A DNA stretch of 64,000 nt from Amyelois transitella. Taxonomy: Eukaryota; Arthropoda; Insecta; Lepidoptera; Pyralidae. Position numbers and translations under genes: made by a program. Every line of letters starts with the position of its first letter. The first letter of the stretch is position 1. Shown in pieces: positions 46,091-58,135 of the stretch. Under the pieces are notes generated by a model. That model worked only from the letters and a program-made list of their open reading frames with translations, was not told the origin of the DNA and did no database searches. The stretch spans positions 3,026,001-3,090,000 of the forward strand of contig NC_083512.1 of assembly GCF_032362555.1 (NCBI RefSeq), written 5' to 3'.

Positions 46091-46265
46091 ACGGCCTCTG
46101 TTGCGCAGCGGTAATCCTCTTGTCTGTAACACTGGAAGTTCCGGGTTCGAATCCTGGTCAGGGCATGATGAGAAATTTCTCTGATTGGTCTTGGATGTTT
46201 ATCTATCTAAGTATTAATTATAAAATATAGTATCGTTGAGTTAGTATCTCGTAACACAGATTTCG
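46091..46265 (+). mobile_element. tRNA-derived SINE, copy 2
   Basis: CGGCCTCTGTTGCGCAGCGG (A box) and CGGGTTCGAATCCTGGTCAG (B box), then the shared tail TTGGTCTTGGATGTTTATCT ... TTGAGTTAGTATCTCG. Confidence 0.9.
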
Positions 46266-46374
46266 AACTTACTTCGAGGCTAATTCAATCTGTGTAATTT
46301 GTCCCGTATATATTTATTTAATCAGTCATCATAATTCTGGAGCGTCGAACGTAAAGGTGCCTGAATAATAAAAG

Positions 46375-46480
46375 TGTGATCAAGGGAGTCACATATCCTA
46401 TGATCTGTTACGGGGTCAGACAGGAGTGGCTTCGTGTAGAAGCCCTGACTCACTCAGTACAGGATCGTGTTCATAGGCCT
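46375..46480. repeat. Unclassified repeat-like segment
   Basis: GGGAGTCACATATCCTATGA ... GGGGTCAGACAGGAGTGGC is GC-rich and structured unlike its surroundings. It resembles interspersed lepidopteran repeats but has no second copy here. Confidence 0.25.
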
Positions 46481-46482
46481 CT

Positions 46483-46710
46483 GTGGCGGCCTCTGTGGCG
46501 CAGCGGTAATACGCTTGTCTGTGACATCGGAGGTCCCGGGTTCGAATCCCGGCCAGGGCATGATGAGAAAATAACTTTTTCTGATTGGCCTGGGTCTTGG
46601 ATGTTTATCTATATAAGTAATTATTATAAAATATAGTATCGTTGAGTTAGTATCTCGAAACACAAGTCTCAAAGAACTTACTTCGAGGCTAACTCAAACG
46701 TGTAAATTGT
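46483..46710 (+). mobile_element. tRNA-derived SINE, copy 3
   Basis: A perfect-looking A box (GTGGCGCAGCGGTAATACGC) and B box (GGTTCGAATCCCGGCCAGGG). The first 12 bases, GGCCTCTGTGGC, are duplicated at its 5' end. It is more intact than the copies at 46091 and 19993. Confidence 0.92.
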
Positions 46711-47224
46711 CCTAAAAAAAAAAAAGGCGCACCCGGGATCCAGTCTAGAGAGAGAGATGGAGGATGATGATGATGTGGACCGAGGATGCAAACGTGACTT
46801 ACACCAGATAAACTTTTTCATGGCAAATGCTTCTCAAGTTTTGATACCTCTTTGCTAATTCTCGGATTATAACAGTATATCAACAATGGCAAATAATTCA
46901 CGAAAGTCAGCCAAATTCTTCAGCAGTAGTAGATAATGCCTTCATAATATAACAGACATGTTCTCGAAAGTTCTACCATTTAGTTCACAGTGCGGGCGCT
47001 TTGTCTGTAGGGGGAAATTTAATTACTTGCCAACAATACATTCACGTCAGCTTTTGTAGTGAAAAAATAGTATACATGCACAATTTTATATATTTTTTTT
47101 TGTGTAATGCAGCGTAGATAGTATTAACGGGTTACAAATGTTTGGAATAGCAGGAATTGTAAGCTGAAATCTTTAGTTGGAATAAAAGATTTTTTTTTTA
47201 TTAATGGCATATTATTATAACAAA

Positions 47225-47470
47225 ACATAACATATAATCACGTCTATATCCCCTGCGGGGTAGACAGATCCAATAGTCATGAAAGGACTGATAGACCACG
47301 CTCAGCTATTTCGCTTAATGATAGAATTGAGAATCAAATAGTGACAGGTTGCTAGCCAATTGCCTTCAAGAGGAATCCCAAGTATATAAGCACAGTCCTT
47401 AGTTGCCTTTTACCACATTCATGGGAAAGAGATGGAGTGGTCTTATTCTTTTTCTATGATGCCGGGAACT
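47225..47470 (-). mobile_element. SINE-like (TATG)n family, near full length
   Basis: AACATATAATCACGTCTATA to TTTTTCTATGATGCCGGGAA. Confidence 0.9.
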
Positions 47471-47864
47471 TATATTTTAGTAATATCGGCGACTTCTATT
47501 TTACGCTGTGAGCTAAATCTCAAGCAACGGTTTCTGCGGATCGGAGCATACCTATATACAATCTCCGATGCCGTGGTTTTCCAGGCATCACATACCTAGT
47601 CAAACCGACCGAAACTTTGCACCCGTTTAACTAAAATACCTTATATTTTAACACTTATATTTTCACCCGCTCAGAAGAAAACCCAGAAAAGTCAATATGT
47701 ACCTCATGTCATTGATCAAAACGTAAGAACAACATAAGTTTGTGAGTCAAACTTTGTCTGATTTATCGATACTTGTTCTTATGATAGTGTTTGATATACA
47801 AAACAGCATAGGTCAGGTGCACAACACTTGCTGAAAAGTTTCTTGTTATCGGATTATTCATTCA

Positions 47865-48031
47865 TTCATTCATGTAATCACGTCTATATCCCTTGCGGGG
47901 TTGACAGAGCCAATTATCTGGGAAGACTGATAGGCCACGTTCAGCTGAGATTCAAATAGTGACAGGTTGCTAGCCAATTGCCTAAGTCCTAAGTTTATAA
48001 GCCTATCCCTCATTCGCTATTTTTATGGGAA
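47865..48031 (-). mobile_element. SINE-like family, internally deleted
   Basis: GTAATCACGTCTATATCCCT; the AATAGCTGAAC to TTGAATCTC spacing is shortened, and the 5' third is missing. Confidence 0.82.
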
Positions 48032-48769
48032 TTTACATGTTAGTAATTTACAAACAACAAGCCTGTTAGCTCGCAATGAAAACCCAAGGTTTAGTTTATA
48101 ATACATTTTTAAAATTGCAGTGGTGTGGGAAGATACATTCACAGACAGAAATAGAAGTGATCGTCCATTTTATAATGTAATACTTTTTACTTTATACCAA
48201 CGAATTTCCATAGTGTGTCTCGAATGTGGATGAATCAAGGAGGTTAAGTGCTTAGGTAATTTGTAAATGTTTGACAAATACATAAGATATTATATATATA
48301 ATTAACTTTATTGCAATGTCAAATGACGTGTAAAAATGCCTGCGAAGGCCTATTTTCAGAATACTGACTTTAATTTGTTGATATTATACCGAGTAAAAAA
48401 ACTGAAAAAAAAAGCTTTGGCTCGCGAAAAAAAGGAAAATAAAAGTTCAAGAAATAATTAATAAGTCGACTTGTCAGACTTCATCCGAAGTCATGTTGTA
48501 ATCAGCGGACGCACTATTTCGAGGTATGTTTTACGACTCGGTATTTGCGTACGCGATGCTTACTCATACAATCACATTGACCTAAATTTGTACTCCAACA
48601 CAGCACCATGCCGCCGTGATATCCGGAATCCAGGATAAAATGTGCGGTGAAACGCTGCGTAAACATGTGGATAGGGTAACCAGTGTTTAGGATGCGTCAT
48701 GGATAAAAATATATATATTTTTTATGTAATTTCAAATATAAAAAATGGGACCATGGGGCCCATCTGCCC

Positions 48770-48863
48770 ATCAGCTTTTCCGACAATTGTCGAAAAAGCT
48801 GATTGGGTACCTCGTGACCTATCAGTGAAATTATCAGCATTGCCATTCAAATTGACAATGCTG
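48770..48863. repeat. Two adjacent inverted repeats (palindromes)
   Basis: 48770-48803 is a 34 bp palindrome with one mismatched pair (left half ATCAGCTTTTCCGACAA). 48835-48863 has 11 bp arms with one mismatch (CAGCATTGCCA / TGACAATGCTG). Open frames seen here on both strands are explained by this symmetry. Confidence 0.85.
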
Positions 48864-49465
48864 CCAGCCTTCTGTGCACAATCCCGCATGTTGATGCTAT
48901 GCAGAGACTGTTCAATTTGCAAATTAAATTTTAGTTCGTAAACATCTTTTTTTTTCGTCTTTTTTATAAGTAGCTTTAGTTTTAATTTGAGTTCATTTTA
49001 ATTATTATTTGTTAAACCTTAAAAAATATATATTTTAAATTCAATAAGTCGAATCAGAGCTAGGCCGTTTCTCTCATGACATTAAACATAAACTTGTTCA
49101 CAATGAAGAGGGATATACCTAGTCCCATAATAGCTGCAGACCACACAGACACAGTACCATGCTGCCATGACATACGGTATCGTAAACATGTAGATATGGT
49201 AATCATTGTTTAGGATGCGTCCTAGATTTTAGAAAAAATAAATAAATATTTAAATAAATTTTTAGAAAAAATAGATAAATATTTATTTTATAGTAGATTT
49301 ACCTATGTGAGGTCTTTAGATTTTAAATTGACGTGTATGGAAAAGCTATGTTAATTTTACTTAATGCTAGCTTAAAGGCTCAATATAGTTTTAAAATTAA
49401 TAAGTACCTAATTGATTGACAGTTGTGTATTGTCTGTGAACGAAGTTCGTACTTTCAATCAAAAA

Positions 49466-49530
49466 ATTACCATTCTCTTTCCAGAAGAGGTAGGCAGAGA
49501 CAATATCCTTCCACTTGCCATGACCTCTAT
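49466..49530 (-). mobile_element. RTE-type LINE 3' fragment
   Basis: TTACCATTCTCTTTCCAGAA with GAGGTAGGCAGAGA and CCACTTGCCATGACCTCT is the reversed end of the LINE ORF. Confidence 0.7.
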
Positions 49531-50744
49531 AAAAAGAAAACATTCAACAGTTCTATTGATCTATACTCTAGTGACCTACTCCGACTTTACACGGCTAGCA
49601 TTTATAGATATAAACTTACCTCAGAATATCCTCATCCCAATATTTCAAATTCGAGTTCAAGGAACAAAATCAAGACAAAAGACAAAGAAAATAGAGGGAC
49701 TTTATAATATGTAGTGATTTCAGTTAACATTAAAATTTGGTTACCCTACCCTGAAATGTTCCCGTTCAACATATTCCTCGTTGGACCATGAAAAAATCAC
49801 GTTTCATACTGCACAGTGCAGTTTGTAATTTGTACATAGATTTTTTTTTGTTTTTCCAAGCCTCAGGTTACATTTGCAGTTTTAATAAACACAAGGGTTT
49901 TTTTTAAATTTTATCTAAAATTTAGATATTTTTTTTTATTTTAATGTTGAAAAGTTAGTGGAGGGGGCAAGAATTGTTGGGACAGTACCCGACATATAAG
50001 TTGGTACTAATTAATAAATTTGATATAGTAAAATCTTCTGCGCAGTATTAATAGAGTAGAATTTTGGTTCAATTTACGTGCCGGGCACTGTATGTCATTA
50101 CAACAGTTTCCTCAAATATTTTCAGTCGCTTGTACATACTAAGGCGAATTAGAGCTAGGTCGTTTCTCTCATGACCTTAAATATAAACTTGTTCACAGTG
50201 AAGAGGGATAAACCTAGTCCCTTAATAGCAGACCCTACAGAAAATCACTAGGTGATCCGTTCAATGCAATAAAATACAAAATTCTTGGACTCTCACTAGT
50301 AAAACAACAAACAGCTTTATTCCTCAGTATTACAGTTCAATTTTGTTAATTTTTTGTATTGTTTGGGTGCTTTCCCGGATTCAGAGTAAGGGTCAATTTA
50401 ATTAATTATATAGACCGCAACATGTACCCTATTAAACCTTTGTTACGCCGTATTATTTCACTCTCTACGTCCGTATAATATTTATCGTTATTGTACTTTA
50501 TGATCTTGATAATGTCCCAGAAAAGATACGTTAACTACAATTTTAGTAGTAATTATTTGTAGTTTTAGCTCAGTAATGAACGTAAAAATTTGTATATACT
50601 GAATTTTAAATCAAATTCTAGATTGAGGTATCTACAATCACAGAAGATATTGAAAATATTGTGGACAACTGTATTATATTCCTTTTGAACACGAAATCCC
50701 TGCAGTCGTGAGCAAACAATTTTCTCTGCTTTTGTAAGACATTA

Positions 50745-50930
50745 AAAGCGGCGGATCGTCCGGCACCGCGGGGCGCGCCATTTGTGTGCAAAAATTTTGC
50801 AAATATTTTTTTACCGACAAAGAAACCGGCGCGACACAGCCAAGTTTAGAATTGGACGCTAAAAGAATGTGTTACGTACGCGCTCAAACTTGGCTGAATA
50901 CTCAAAGGTTGAAAGGGTTGCCAGGTACAA
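50745..50930. other. GC-rich patch with inverted repeats
   Basis: CGGCACCGCGGGGCGCGCCA stands out in AT-rich DNA. TGCAAAAATTTTGCA (50787-50801) is a palindrome, and CAGCCAAGTTT (50837-50847) pairs with AAACTTGGCTG (50886-50896). No exon was recognised; it could be a promoter, an enhancer or part of a DNA transposon. Confidence 0.4.
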
Positions 50931-51461
50931 AAAGAGAATTTGCTTGCGATCATTTTTAGAATGTATTTTCGAAAATCGAACGAAAAAATAAGAGTCTCAT
51001 GTAATTTCGATGCTGATTTTCCGAAAAAATTTTTCTTTATTTAATAATTTGTTGAGTTCCTATTTTAATTTGGGCTGTATACTTACCCTATTCACCTGCA
51101 TTAAACCTACACCAATTTAGCCATTGTACATTGTTGTCAATTTTCGATAACATTGCATATATTTGTAATGTTCCAGGTAAACCGATTATACTGGTGTAAT
51201 GTAACTGGTGGACTGTAATCGATAATTATATTTCCAATGGAATTATTTATGTTGTGAGAGTTGGCCCGGTATGTAGTTTTCGGATAAAAATACGTTTTAT
51301 TCATACGTTCATTATTCATACGTTCTTGTATTGTAAAACAACTACACGTATTTCAATCAATTACGTGTAGTTTTTTGGGTATTTTGGGAATTCCTAAACT
51401 AAACTTATAGTTTTTTACATACATTTACATGATCTCGACATTTTTCTCTACTGTAAGTATA

Positions 51462-51573
51462 GGCGGAGCCAAGAGTCTTGAAAAGACTGAAAGGCCACGT
51501 TAAGTTGTACGGATTAATAATGGAATTATTACTAAAATACTGACAGGTTATTAGCCCATTGTCTAAAAGAAAA
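51462..51573 (-). mobile_element. SINE-like family fragment
   Basis: GGCGGAGCCAAGAGTCTTGA to CCATTGTCTAAAAGAAAATT. Confidence 0.7.
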
Positions 51574-52026
51574 TTCATGTTCATTGAATTGAGTGATCAG
51601 TAAAAATAGACCGATGGTAATCAATGTTATATTTATCTTCTATTATCCAAATGAGTGTGAGTCATACAGTATACAGTTGCTATTAAGAGCCCGTCTTTGT
51701 ACCGTTTGACGTGGGTCTATTTGTGTCCAAATAATGTTGGTATCTATCAATCTGGATGGAGAATAGACTGAGTGAGGAAGCGTCGTACACAATGACAAGA
51801 CTATTCATTTGAGATACACTTTCATCGTTGTAAACAGCAGCTACCTACTAGTACGAGTTATGTACCTATTGTATTGTAATAAAGAGATCTTAGACATCCT
51901 TTGTGAACTTAGGTATCCCAAAATTTTAAAGTCAAGAGAAAGTACTGTAAATATGACTAATTATATTAAACTAATATAATAATTATAAATACAGATAGTT
52001 TGACATATTTTGTAAATAGCAAATCT

Positions 52027-52118
52027 AGTTCCCAGCACATCAGAATAGGACCACTCCATCTCTTTCCCATGGATTCCGTAAGCGATTAAAGGAATAGGTT
52101 AATTAATCTGCATCTTAC
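52027..52118 (+). mobile_element. SINE-like family, 5' fragment
   Basis: GTTCCCAGCACATCAGAATA to CATGGATTCCGTAAGCGATT. Confidence 0.7.
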
Positions 52119-52569
52119 CATGATCAAAAATGGGTTAGATTCCCCTGCAAGGGTTGCAGAGATCAGACTTTGTATAAAAAACTTATGAACTTGGTTAGAA
52201 GGCGCACCCTGGACTCCTCTCCTTAGGGATAACCGGAATTTAAACTAGGAGGTAAAAGATTGTTTTTTGAACAGATTTTCTGATCTTCTATTTAATTCTT
52301 TCTACTGGACGCTAACCTGAAGAACACTGTACAAAGTACCTCTTAAATATATTGCGGTTTGTCAGCCCCGTGTGTAAGGACACTTACGTAAACCCATCGA
52401 CAGCCGGCGTCTACATTGTTAGTCTATGTCGAGCTGTCATGTGCTAAAACAGAAAGAGTATAGAAATCAAACATTAGATCTAAGTCTGCAACTAGCTTTC
52501 CCGGATACGTTGTTTTGCCATATAAATATTTTTTAAGTAATTTCTAGTATTTTCTAGTTAATAAAAAAT

Positions 52570-52735
52570 TGTTAAGGGTGGACAACCCTTAACACTTAGG
52601 GGTATGAAAAATAGATGTTGGCCGATTCTCGAACCTACTCAATATGCTCACATAATTTCATGAGAATCGGTCAAGCCATTTCGGAGGAGTACGGGAACGA
52701 ACATTGTGACACGAGAATTTTATAGATTATACACA
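52570..52735 (+). repeat. Interspersed repeat with an AATCGGTCAAGCC box
   Basis: CATGAGAATCGGTCAAGCCA with TTTCGGAGGAGTACGGGAAC. Related 'TTCATCAAAATCGGT' boxes recur at about 20660, 21775, 35675 and 60970. It begins with a small hairpin, GTTAAGGGTGGACAACCCTT. Confidence 0.55.
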
Positions 52736-53531
52736 TACATACTCGTAAAACGCAAAGGTTACTGATCTTTCAACACACAGCCCTTGGCTCTAAGAGTTTG
52801 TATGTTTGAAATATCTTTTTGAAATTTTAAAATCTACGGTTGCGCTTCGAAATGTTTTTTCAGAATCACCGCCAGAAGAGATATTAAGATTATTTTTTGT
52901 TCAACGCGGGAAGAGCCGCTGCCATATCTTTAGTGTCAAAGATGTTTTTTAATTTTGTAAATTAGATTAGACTTTACCTACTTTACTTAAAGGTAGATGA
53001 AGAAAGGTAAAAGAAGAAAACATCAAAATAAATTAAAAATGAATATAAAAAGTAATTTGACATTATGCCTTGGTGATAATCCATTTTTATATGGGATGGC
53101 TTTATTTCTATACTTTCACTTATTTGTGTCGTAGATGCAAGATATTGGAACTAGGAAATTGGATACCTACCAATGAATATCTCGGAAGTCTCCTTTTTCA
53201 CCAGGTTCATAACCATTTATGGACGAACCACATTTGCAAACAAGAAACCCTTAAGTTTCTTGCACACCTGTTTTTAAAACATTAATATAAAATAACGATT
53301 TTCGGATATTACATTTGTAAGCTGGAAAATATTGAAAATATTATCTTGACTTCGCAATCAGTTACATTTGCAACTTTGTCTAACCTTGCTCGGAGCAACT
53401 TGACTTACGAAATCCTGGATAATACTCGTTATAGCCAAATGACGCACTTCGAGCCCTCCTTTAGAATATAACCGGGTCTAACGCTAGGACGGAGAAGTAA
53501 TAATATTGTATTTTTTAAAGGTTTTAATAAA

Positions 53532-53798
53532 GAGTGCCGAGTGATTCCCGCACCAATAGAAAAAAGAATAGGACTACCTACTCCATCTCTTTCCCGTGGA
53601 TGTGTCGTAAAAGGCGACTAAGGGATTGGCTTATAAACTTAGGATTCTTCTTTAAGGCGATGGGCTAGCAACCCGTCACAATTTGAATCTCAATTCTATC
53701 ACAAAGCCAAACAGTTGAACGTGGCCTTTCAGTGTTCTCAAATCTTTTGGCTCTGTCTACCACGCAAGGGATATAGACGTGATGCTATGTATGTATGT
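53532..53798 (+). mobile_element. SINE-like (TATG)n family, near full length
   Basis: AGTGCCGAGTGATTCCCGCA to ACGCAAGGGATATAGACGTG and TATGTATGTATG. Confidence 0.9.
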
Positions 53799-53824
53799 TT
53801 CAATAAAGTATTTACATTATAAAT

Positions 53825-53891
53825 ATGAACTTGTCGTCTGCCGGAGGTGAGGTCGCTGTGAGTGACATATCACGGTCGCGCCGGTCGTAAC
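53825..53891 (+). other. GC-rich patch with an ATG-to-donor segment (possible alternative first exon)
   Basis: An ATG at 53825 opens MNLSSAG, then GGAG|GTGAGG gives a donor at 53847; unspliced, the frame runs to TAA at 53889-53891. The patch (to about 53960) is CpG-rich compared with its surroundings. There is no supporting homology. Confidence 0.2.
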
Positions 53892-54937
53892 GTTGGAGAC
53901 AAGGAGACAGGTATTCAGATGTCACTGTCAGGCTACCGACGCGCGTTTATTGACAGCTTTTGTCATTATAATTTGAAATAGGAGTTACTTTTGTGTCGAG
54001 AAAATTCCATGTTAAGGCAGGCATTACAAGTTTAACTCGGAAATGCTAAAGCAATTATTTCCTTCCTTAAAGGTAGGGAATTATTAGTCTCTTTTCTCAA
54101 TGCAAATGGTCAGAATCACGAATATTGACGTTTTATATTCATGTGAAAATAACTCGGTTGGATTAGATGAAAATTATTACCTACGATCAAAATTTTTCGG
54201 TTTGGTTAAAAAATGAAAATTATTCTGTCGCCTACAAATTATCCGCTGCAGCATTTCGGAGCTCCGAATGTGCAGTTTAAACTTTATTTAGTCTAAAAAA
54301 ACCCGTACAAAATAATGAAAGTATTGTAAAAATATGGACATTTTTAGGAAAGTAACGGTCTAAAAAAGTGTCGCGACCAATAAAACACAGCCTTCTTTGT
54401 GAGAACACAAAATACAAAGAGTCGTTTCGTTTCTTGCTGATAAAAACAGAAATGGAAAATTTTCAACACCTTTTCCCTGCAGATTTGTGCATTCTTCTCA
54501 TTTCTTTTTTTAAAGTGATTATGTATAAGTTAGAAGTGGTTGAGTTCATAGTCCGTTATAAATTACCAAAATTATCATCTCATTGAATTAGCCGCAATTC
54601 GTTACATACCAACAAACAGACTCCCGATATATTATATAAGTTTAGATTTATTTTTTGGCAACCCTGTGAACATAAAACTGTGTGTATATTTGTGTTGTAT
54701 GCTGGGAATTTCGATATCGGTGCAACACGTTTGGTTTTCGATCCTGTAGCTTTGCCCGCGGGCGATCTCAATGTGGATTCCATTTCATAAATTGAGCATT
54801 TATATTTTTATTTTCAGCTATACTCTTTTTATTACTGTTCGAGCCTGGATCGTTTCGACGGTATTAACGTAGTGAAAGAGGTTTTACTTTATTGAGATGT
54901 AAAATACAAATTAATAATTATTAAGCATATTGTCTTA

Positions 54938-55138
54938 GAACGAACGTATCTTGATCAAAATAAGGACGTCCTGGCAAAGGGTCAGGTCAAGAGTACCCGA
55001 AACCGCCGAGCTTGCATGAAGGGAGTTATGAATGTGGATGAAGCGTGGATGAAGTATGCAGAGATCGTGGCAGGTGGAAAGATGTAGTCTCTGCCTACCC
55101 CTCTGAGAAAGAGGCGTGATTTTATGTATGTATGTATG
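54938..55138 (+). mobile_element. RTE-type LINE, short 5'-truncated copy with target duplication
   Basis: AACGAACGTATCTTGATCAA through GAAAGAGGCGTGATTTTATG and (TATG)n. The duplicate TATTGTCTTA flanks it at 54928-54937 and 55139-55148. Internal repetition (GAAGCGTGGATGAAG) adds a few bases. It sits immediately upstream of the LINE remnant at 55149. Confidence 0.9.
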
Positions 55139-55148
55139 TATTGTCTTA

Positions 55149-55395
55149 AAAGTGCTGAGAGAAGAGAGCTGCAATATTTTGGACACGTCATGAGAGGGGA
55201 AAGATATCGTATTCTTCAGCAGATATTCAAGGGAAGATCCAGGGTAAACTTTAACCCGGAAGGGGAAAAACCTGGTGGCTGAAGAAGTTTCACTCGAGTA
55301 ACCGGACGCTCTTTCGTGCAGCAGCCTCGAAGTTAAAGATAGCCATGATGGTCGCCAATCTTCGTCAAAGCTACAAGTATAAGAAGAAGAAGCAT
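55149..55395 (+). mobile_element. C-terminal remnant of a different LINE, frameshifted
   Basis: Read with frame changes: RRELQYFGHVMRGERYRILQ, then WLKKFHSSNRTLFRAAASK and IAMMVANLRQS. This pattern (FGHVxRGERY ... LFRAAASKxxIAMMVANLR) is typical of insect LINE C-termini. An in-frame stop and shift near 55280 show it is dead. Confidence 0.75.
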
Positions 55396-57135
55396 ATTCA
55401 GAGATATTTTCTTCCTCTTAGAATTGTTTGCTCAAAACACTTTTTGATCAAGTTTATTACAAAATATTGTGAACTTTTCCTGAGACTCAGCTTTTTTTCT
55501 TTAATTTCATTAAACAACTCTATAATACATGTGATTTTATATTAGAGAACTATGTTGCGCGCTTCCGACCTCAAGAAACCGACTTCAAAAAAGGAGGAGG
55601 TTTCTCAATTCGACCGTATTCTTTTTTATGTACCTATGTCCGCGGATAACTTCGTCGTATAAAATACATATATAAGAACCGATTTTTTATATCTCATGTC
55701 AATCATAAAATAATAGAGAAAAGAGATACATATGTCCTGCCAATGTTTACAAACAGATTGGCGATAGCCCTTAATATTGTACAAAAATGAACTACTTATC
55801 ATTTAGCATCTTTCTTTATCATTTTTCAAATATTTGTATTGAATTTGCATCCTCAGGATACATATAAATCCATATAACTAACCTCTACCTTATGCGCTGG
55901 TCATAAGTAGTTCTTAAATTAAGAGAAAATACTAATTTCCTTAAACGTCATTAAAACTACATCTACAAGAAATTGAAAAACAGATCCTATGCTTGAAATC
56001 CACACGGCATATTTACAAAATATACAAAGACAAAAGTATCATTTAAATACCTTAATGTGTACGTCGAGGCGAAAATAAAGTGAGAATGCGTAATGGAAAT
56101 TTAAAATAACCTATACAATCATTACGGAATGTAAGTCAACATTATTTTCGGGTAATGTACGCCCCGGTTAGCAACAGACGAAGGCCGGAATGTATTGAAT
56201 CATTCTTGAATTTACACAGAGTAAACACTATATTCTCTCTAAAAGAAATAGTATACACCTTCAAACATGTAACATTAGATAGTTGAAGCAAGCCTGCGCA
56301 AGAGATGGTTTATTTATAAACATTCTTCTGGTTAATTTAGTGTAGTGCTGTTTAAATGTAAAGAAGTTTAGTTTGAGAGATTACATGCCATCAATTAAAT
56401 TCAAGTCTCATGTTATAGCTTGTTCTTTTTTAATAAAAATTAAATTAATCTATTTAGATATGTTAAGTCAAAAAAGAAATTAGCTTATATTTTGGCAAGA
56501 GAATCTTTTTCTTATCCTTCTTTTGAAATGTCAGAACTCTGATCGTCTTATGGATGACATCACCACCTAAAACACCGGGATGATGATCAAATTTATACCG
56601 AAACAAAATAAGTCAAAGCATTCAAAAATACGAGATTGCCTACTAATGTCTTAGATTAGTAGAGCATCATGCAATCGAAATAAATTCGTACATACTGATA
56701 ATCATGACTTGAGAGCCTACCCTCTTGAAAATATTGAAAGGCCTCGTAATGATAATGATTGGAATTCTGAAGTGTGTAAACGTACCTAACCCTTGTGGTT
56801 TCAGTCTCCAAAAAAGATCGGAATAATGATAAGACAATATTCCAAATATAATATCTATACGTAAAACAAAGGTTTATGTGACGTCACTAGGCTGGTCATA
56901 TTTCACCGTATACGAAGCCTCCGCTATCCGGTTCGGCATATTTTATCGCCCCGTGTGGCAACACTGTACACTTTGGTTATGGCGAGATTTATGAAGAAAA
57001 TGCACTGGGAGGAGTATTTTTAAGCATGTTTAAAACGGCTACCCGTTGCCTATTCGTACATACAAAATTACGTTTTAATCCATTACGGGGTAGACAGCAA
57101 TCATTTAGAGAGCCTATAATTAGATAGCCTATTGC

Positions 57136-57182
57136 CTAGCCCTCCGGGAAAGAGGCGTGATTTTATGTATGTATGTGTGTAT
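57136..57182 (+). mobile_element. RTE-type LINE, last ~45 bp only
   Basis: CCTAGCCCTCCGGGAAAGAG with GCGTGATTTTATGTATGTATG. Confidence 0.75.
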
Positions 57183-57800
57183 GCGGGGAAAATTTAGATG
57201 TTATTCTTTTTGTAATTTGGGCTAGGAATTGTAAAATAAGTAGGTTACCTTTTGTCGTAAAGAGTTTTTGTCGCTTAAAACGTAAAATATGAGTCGTATC
57301 TTAGACTTCTTTAAGAACATTAACGTCAGGAGTTTATAGCATATTTGACGCGCTGAAAATAGCGTGCGCCATAAAACTATATTTGTATGGCCACACATTG
57401 TTACTTTATGCACTTTAAATTATAATATTATGGGTGACATGGAAATCTTAATCGATTGTATTATTCACTTACTTTTGCAAGTACTTCCGCCGTTTCCCTT
57501 TTCCTAGGGGAATTTTGGGAAAAAGTAGGGTATGCTTGAAACTTTAATATTAACATTCATACAACTAACGTGAAAGATTTACAGATAGTGAAATAGGCAG
57601 AACCGACATTAGCATTTATAAAATAATAAATAAAAAATAACTGTTATTCCGATACTTCCAGTCATCCTAAATCTCAAATTAATTCCCGAGCCAGATGTCA
57701 GACAGGGAACAGACCGCAAAACTTTGTCAAATCATTCCATTGTATATTTACTAATATAGCAGGAGAAACATTTCCAATCGTACCAATTAAAATTATATAT

Positions 57801-57975
57801 ACAAACATAAAATCACGCCTCTTTCCCGGAGAGGTAGGCAGAGTTTACATCTTTCCAATTTCCACGATCTCTGCATACTTCTTTCGCTTCATCCACGTTC
57901 ATAACTCTTTTCATGCTAGCTCGTTGGTTTCGGTTACTCTTTACCTGACCTTTTGCCAGGATGTCCTAAATTTGA
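57801..57975 (-). mobile_element. RTE-type LINE 3' fragment
   Basis: ACATAAAATCACGCCTCTTT, TCTGCATACTTCTTTCGCTT and CTTTTGCCAGGATGTCCTAA are the reversed ORF end and tail. Confidence 0.88.
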
Positions 57976-58135
57976 AATTAAATTAAATTCGTTTGATAAA
58001 AATTTTAAAAATCGTATAATTTCAAATTAAGAATAAGTACCTACTTTACTTAGTTTTTGTGTGTTGTCGTGGATGAATCTTAAGCACTTTTTGTGCATTA
58101 ACGCAATTTTTGTTCCCCAAAGCAAAACTCCCTTT

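Larger units (their letters stand above)
48560..50260. repeat. Cluster of a local repeat family (three partial copies)
   Basis: AGAGCTAGGCCGTTTCTCTC with TTGTTCACAATGAAGAGGGA is at 49055-49130 and again, slightly changed, at 50150-50230. ACCATGCTGCCATGACATAC ... GTTTAGGATGCGTC is at 49155-49225, with a diverged version at 48605-48695. The stretches between them are AT-rich. Confidence 0.65.

Noticed and set aside
46091..46170. tRNA gene
   Set aside because: A and B boxes are tRNA-like, but the same non-tRNA tail follows in three copies and the acceptor stem is not closed, so this is a SINE.
48699..48941. Overlapping ORFs on both strands (80 and 66 aa)
   Set aside because: They arise from the inverted repeats at 48770-48863; no protein family is recognisable.
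56971..57024. Small ORF (MARFMKKMHWEEYF)
   Set aside because: Fourteen codons only, with no conserved context.
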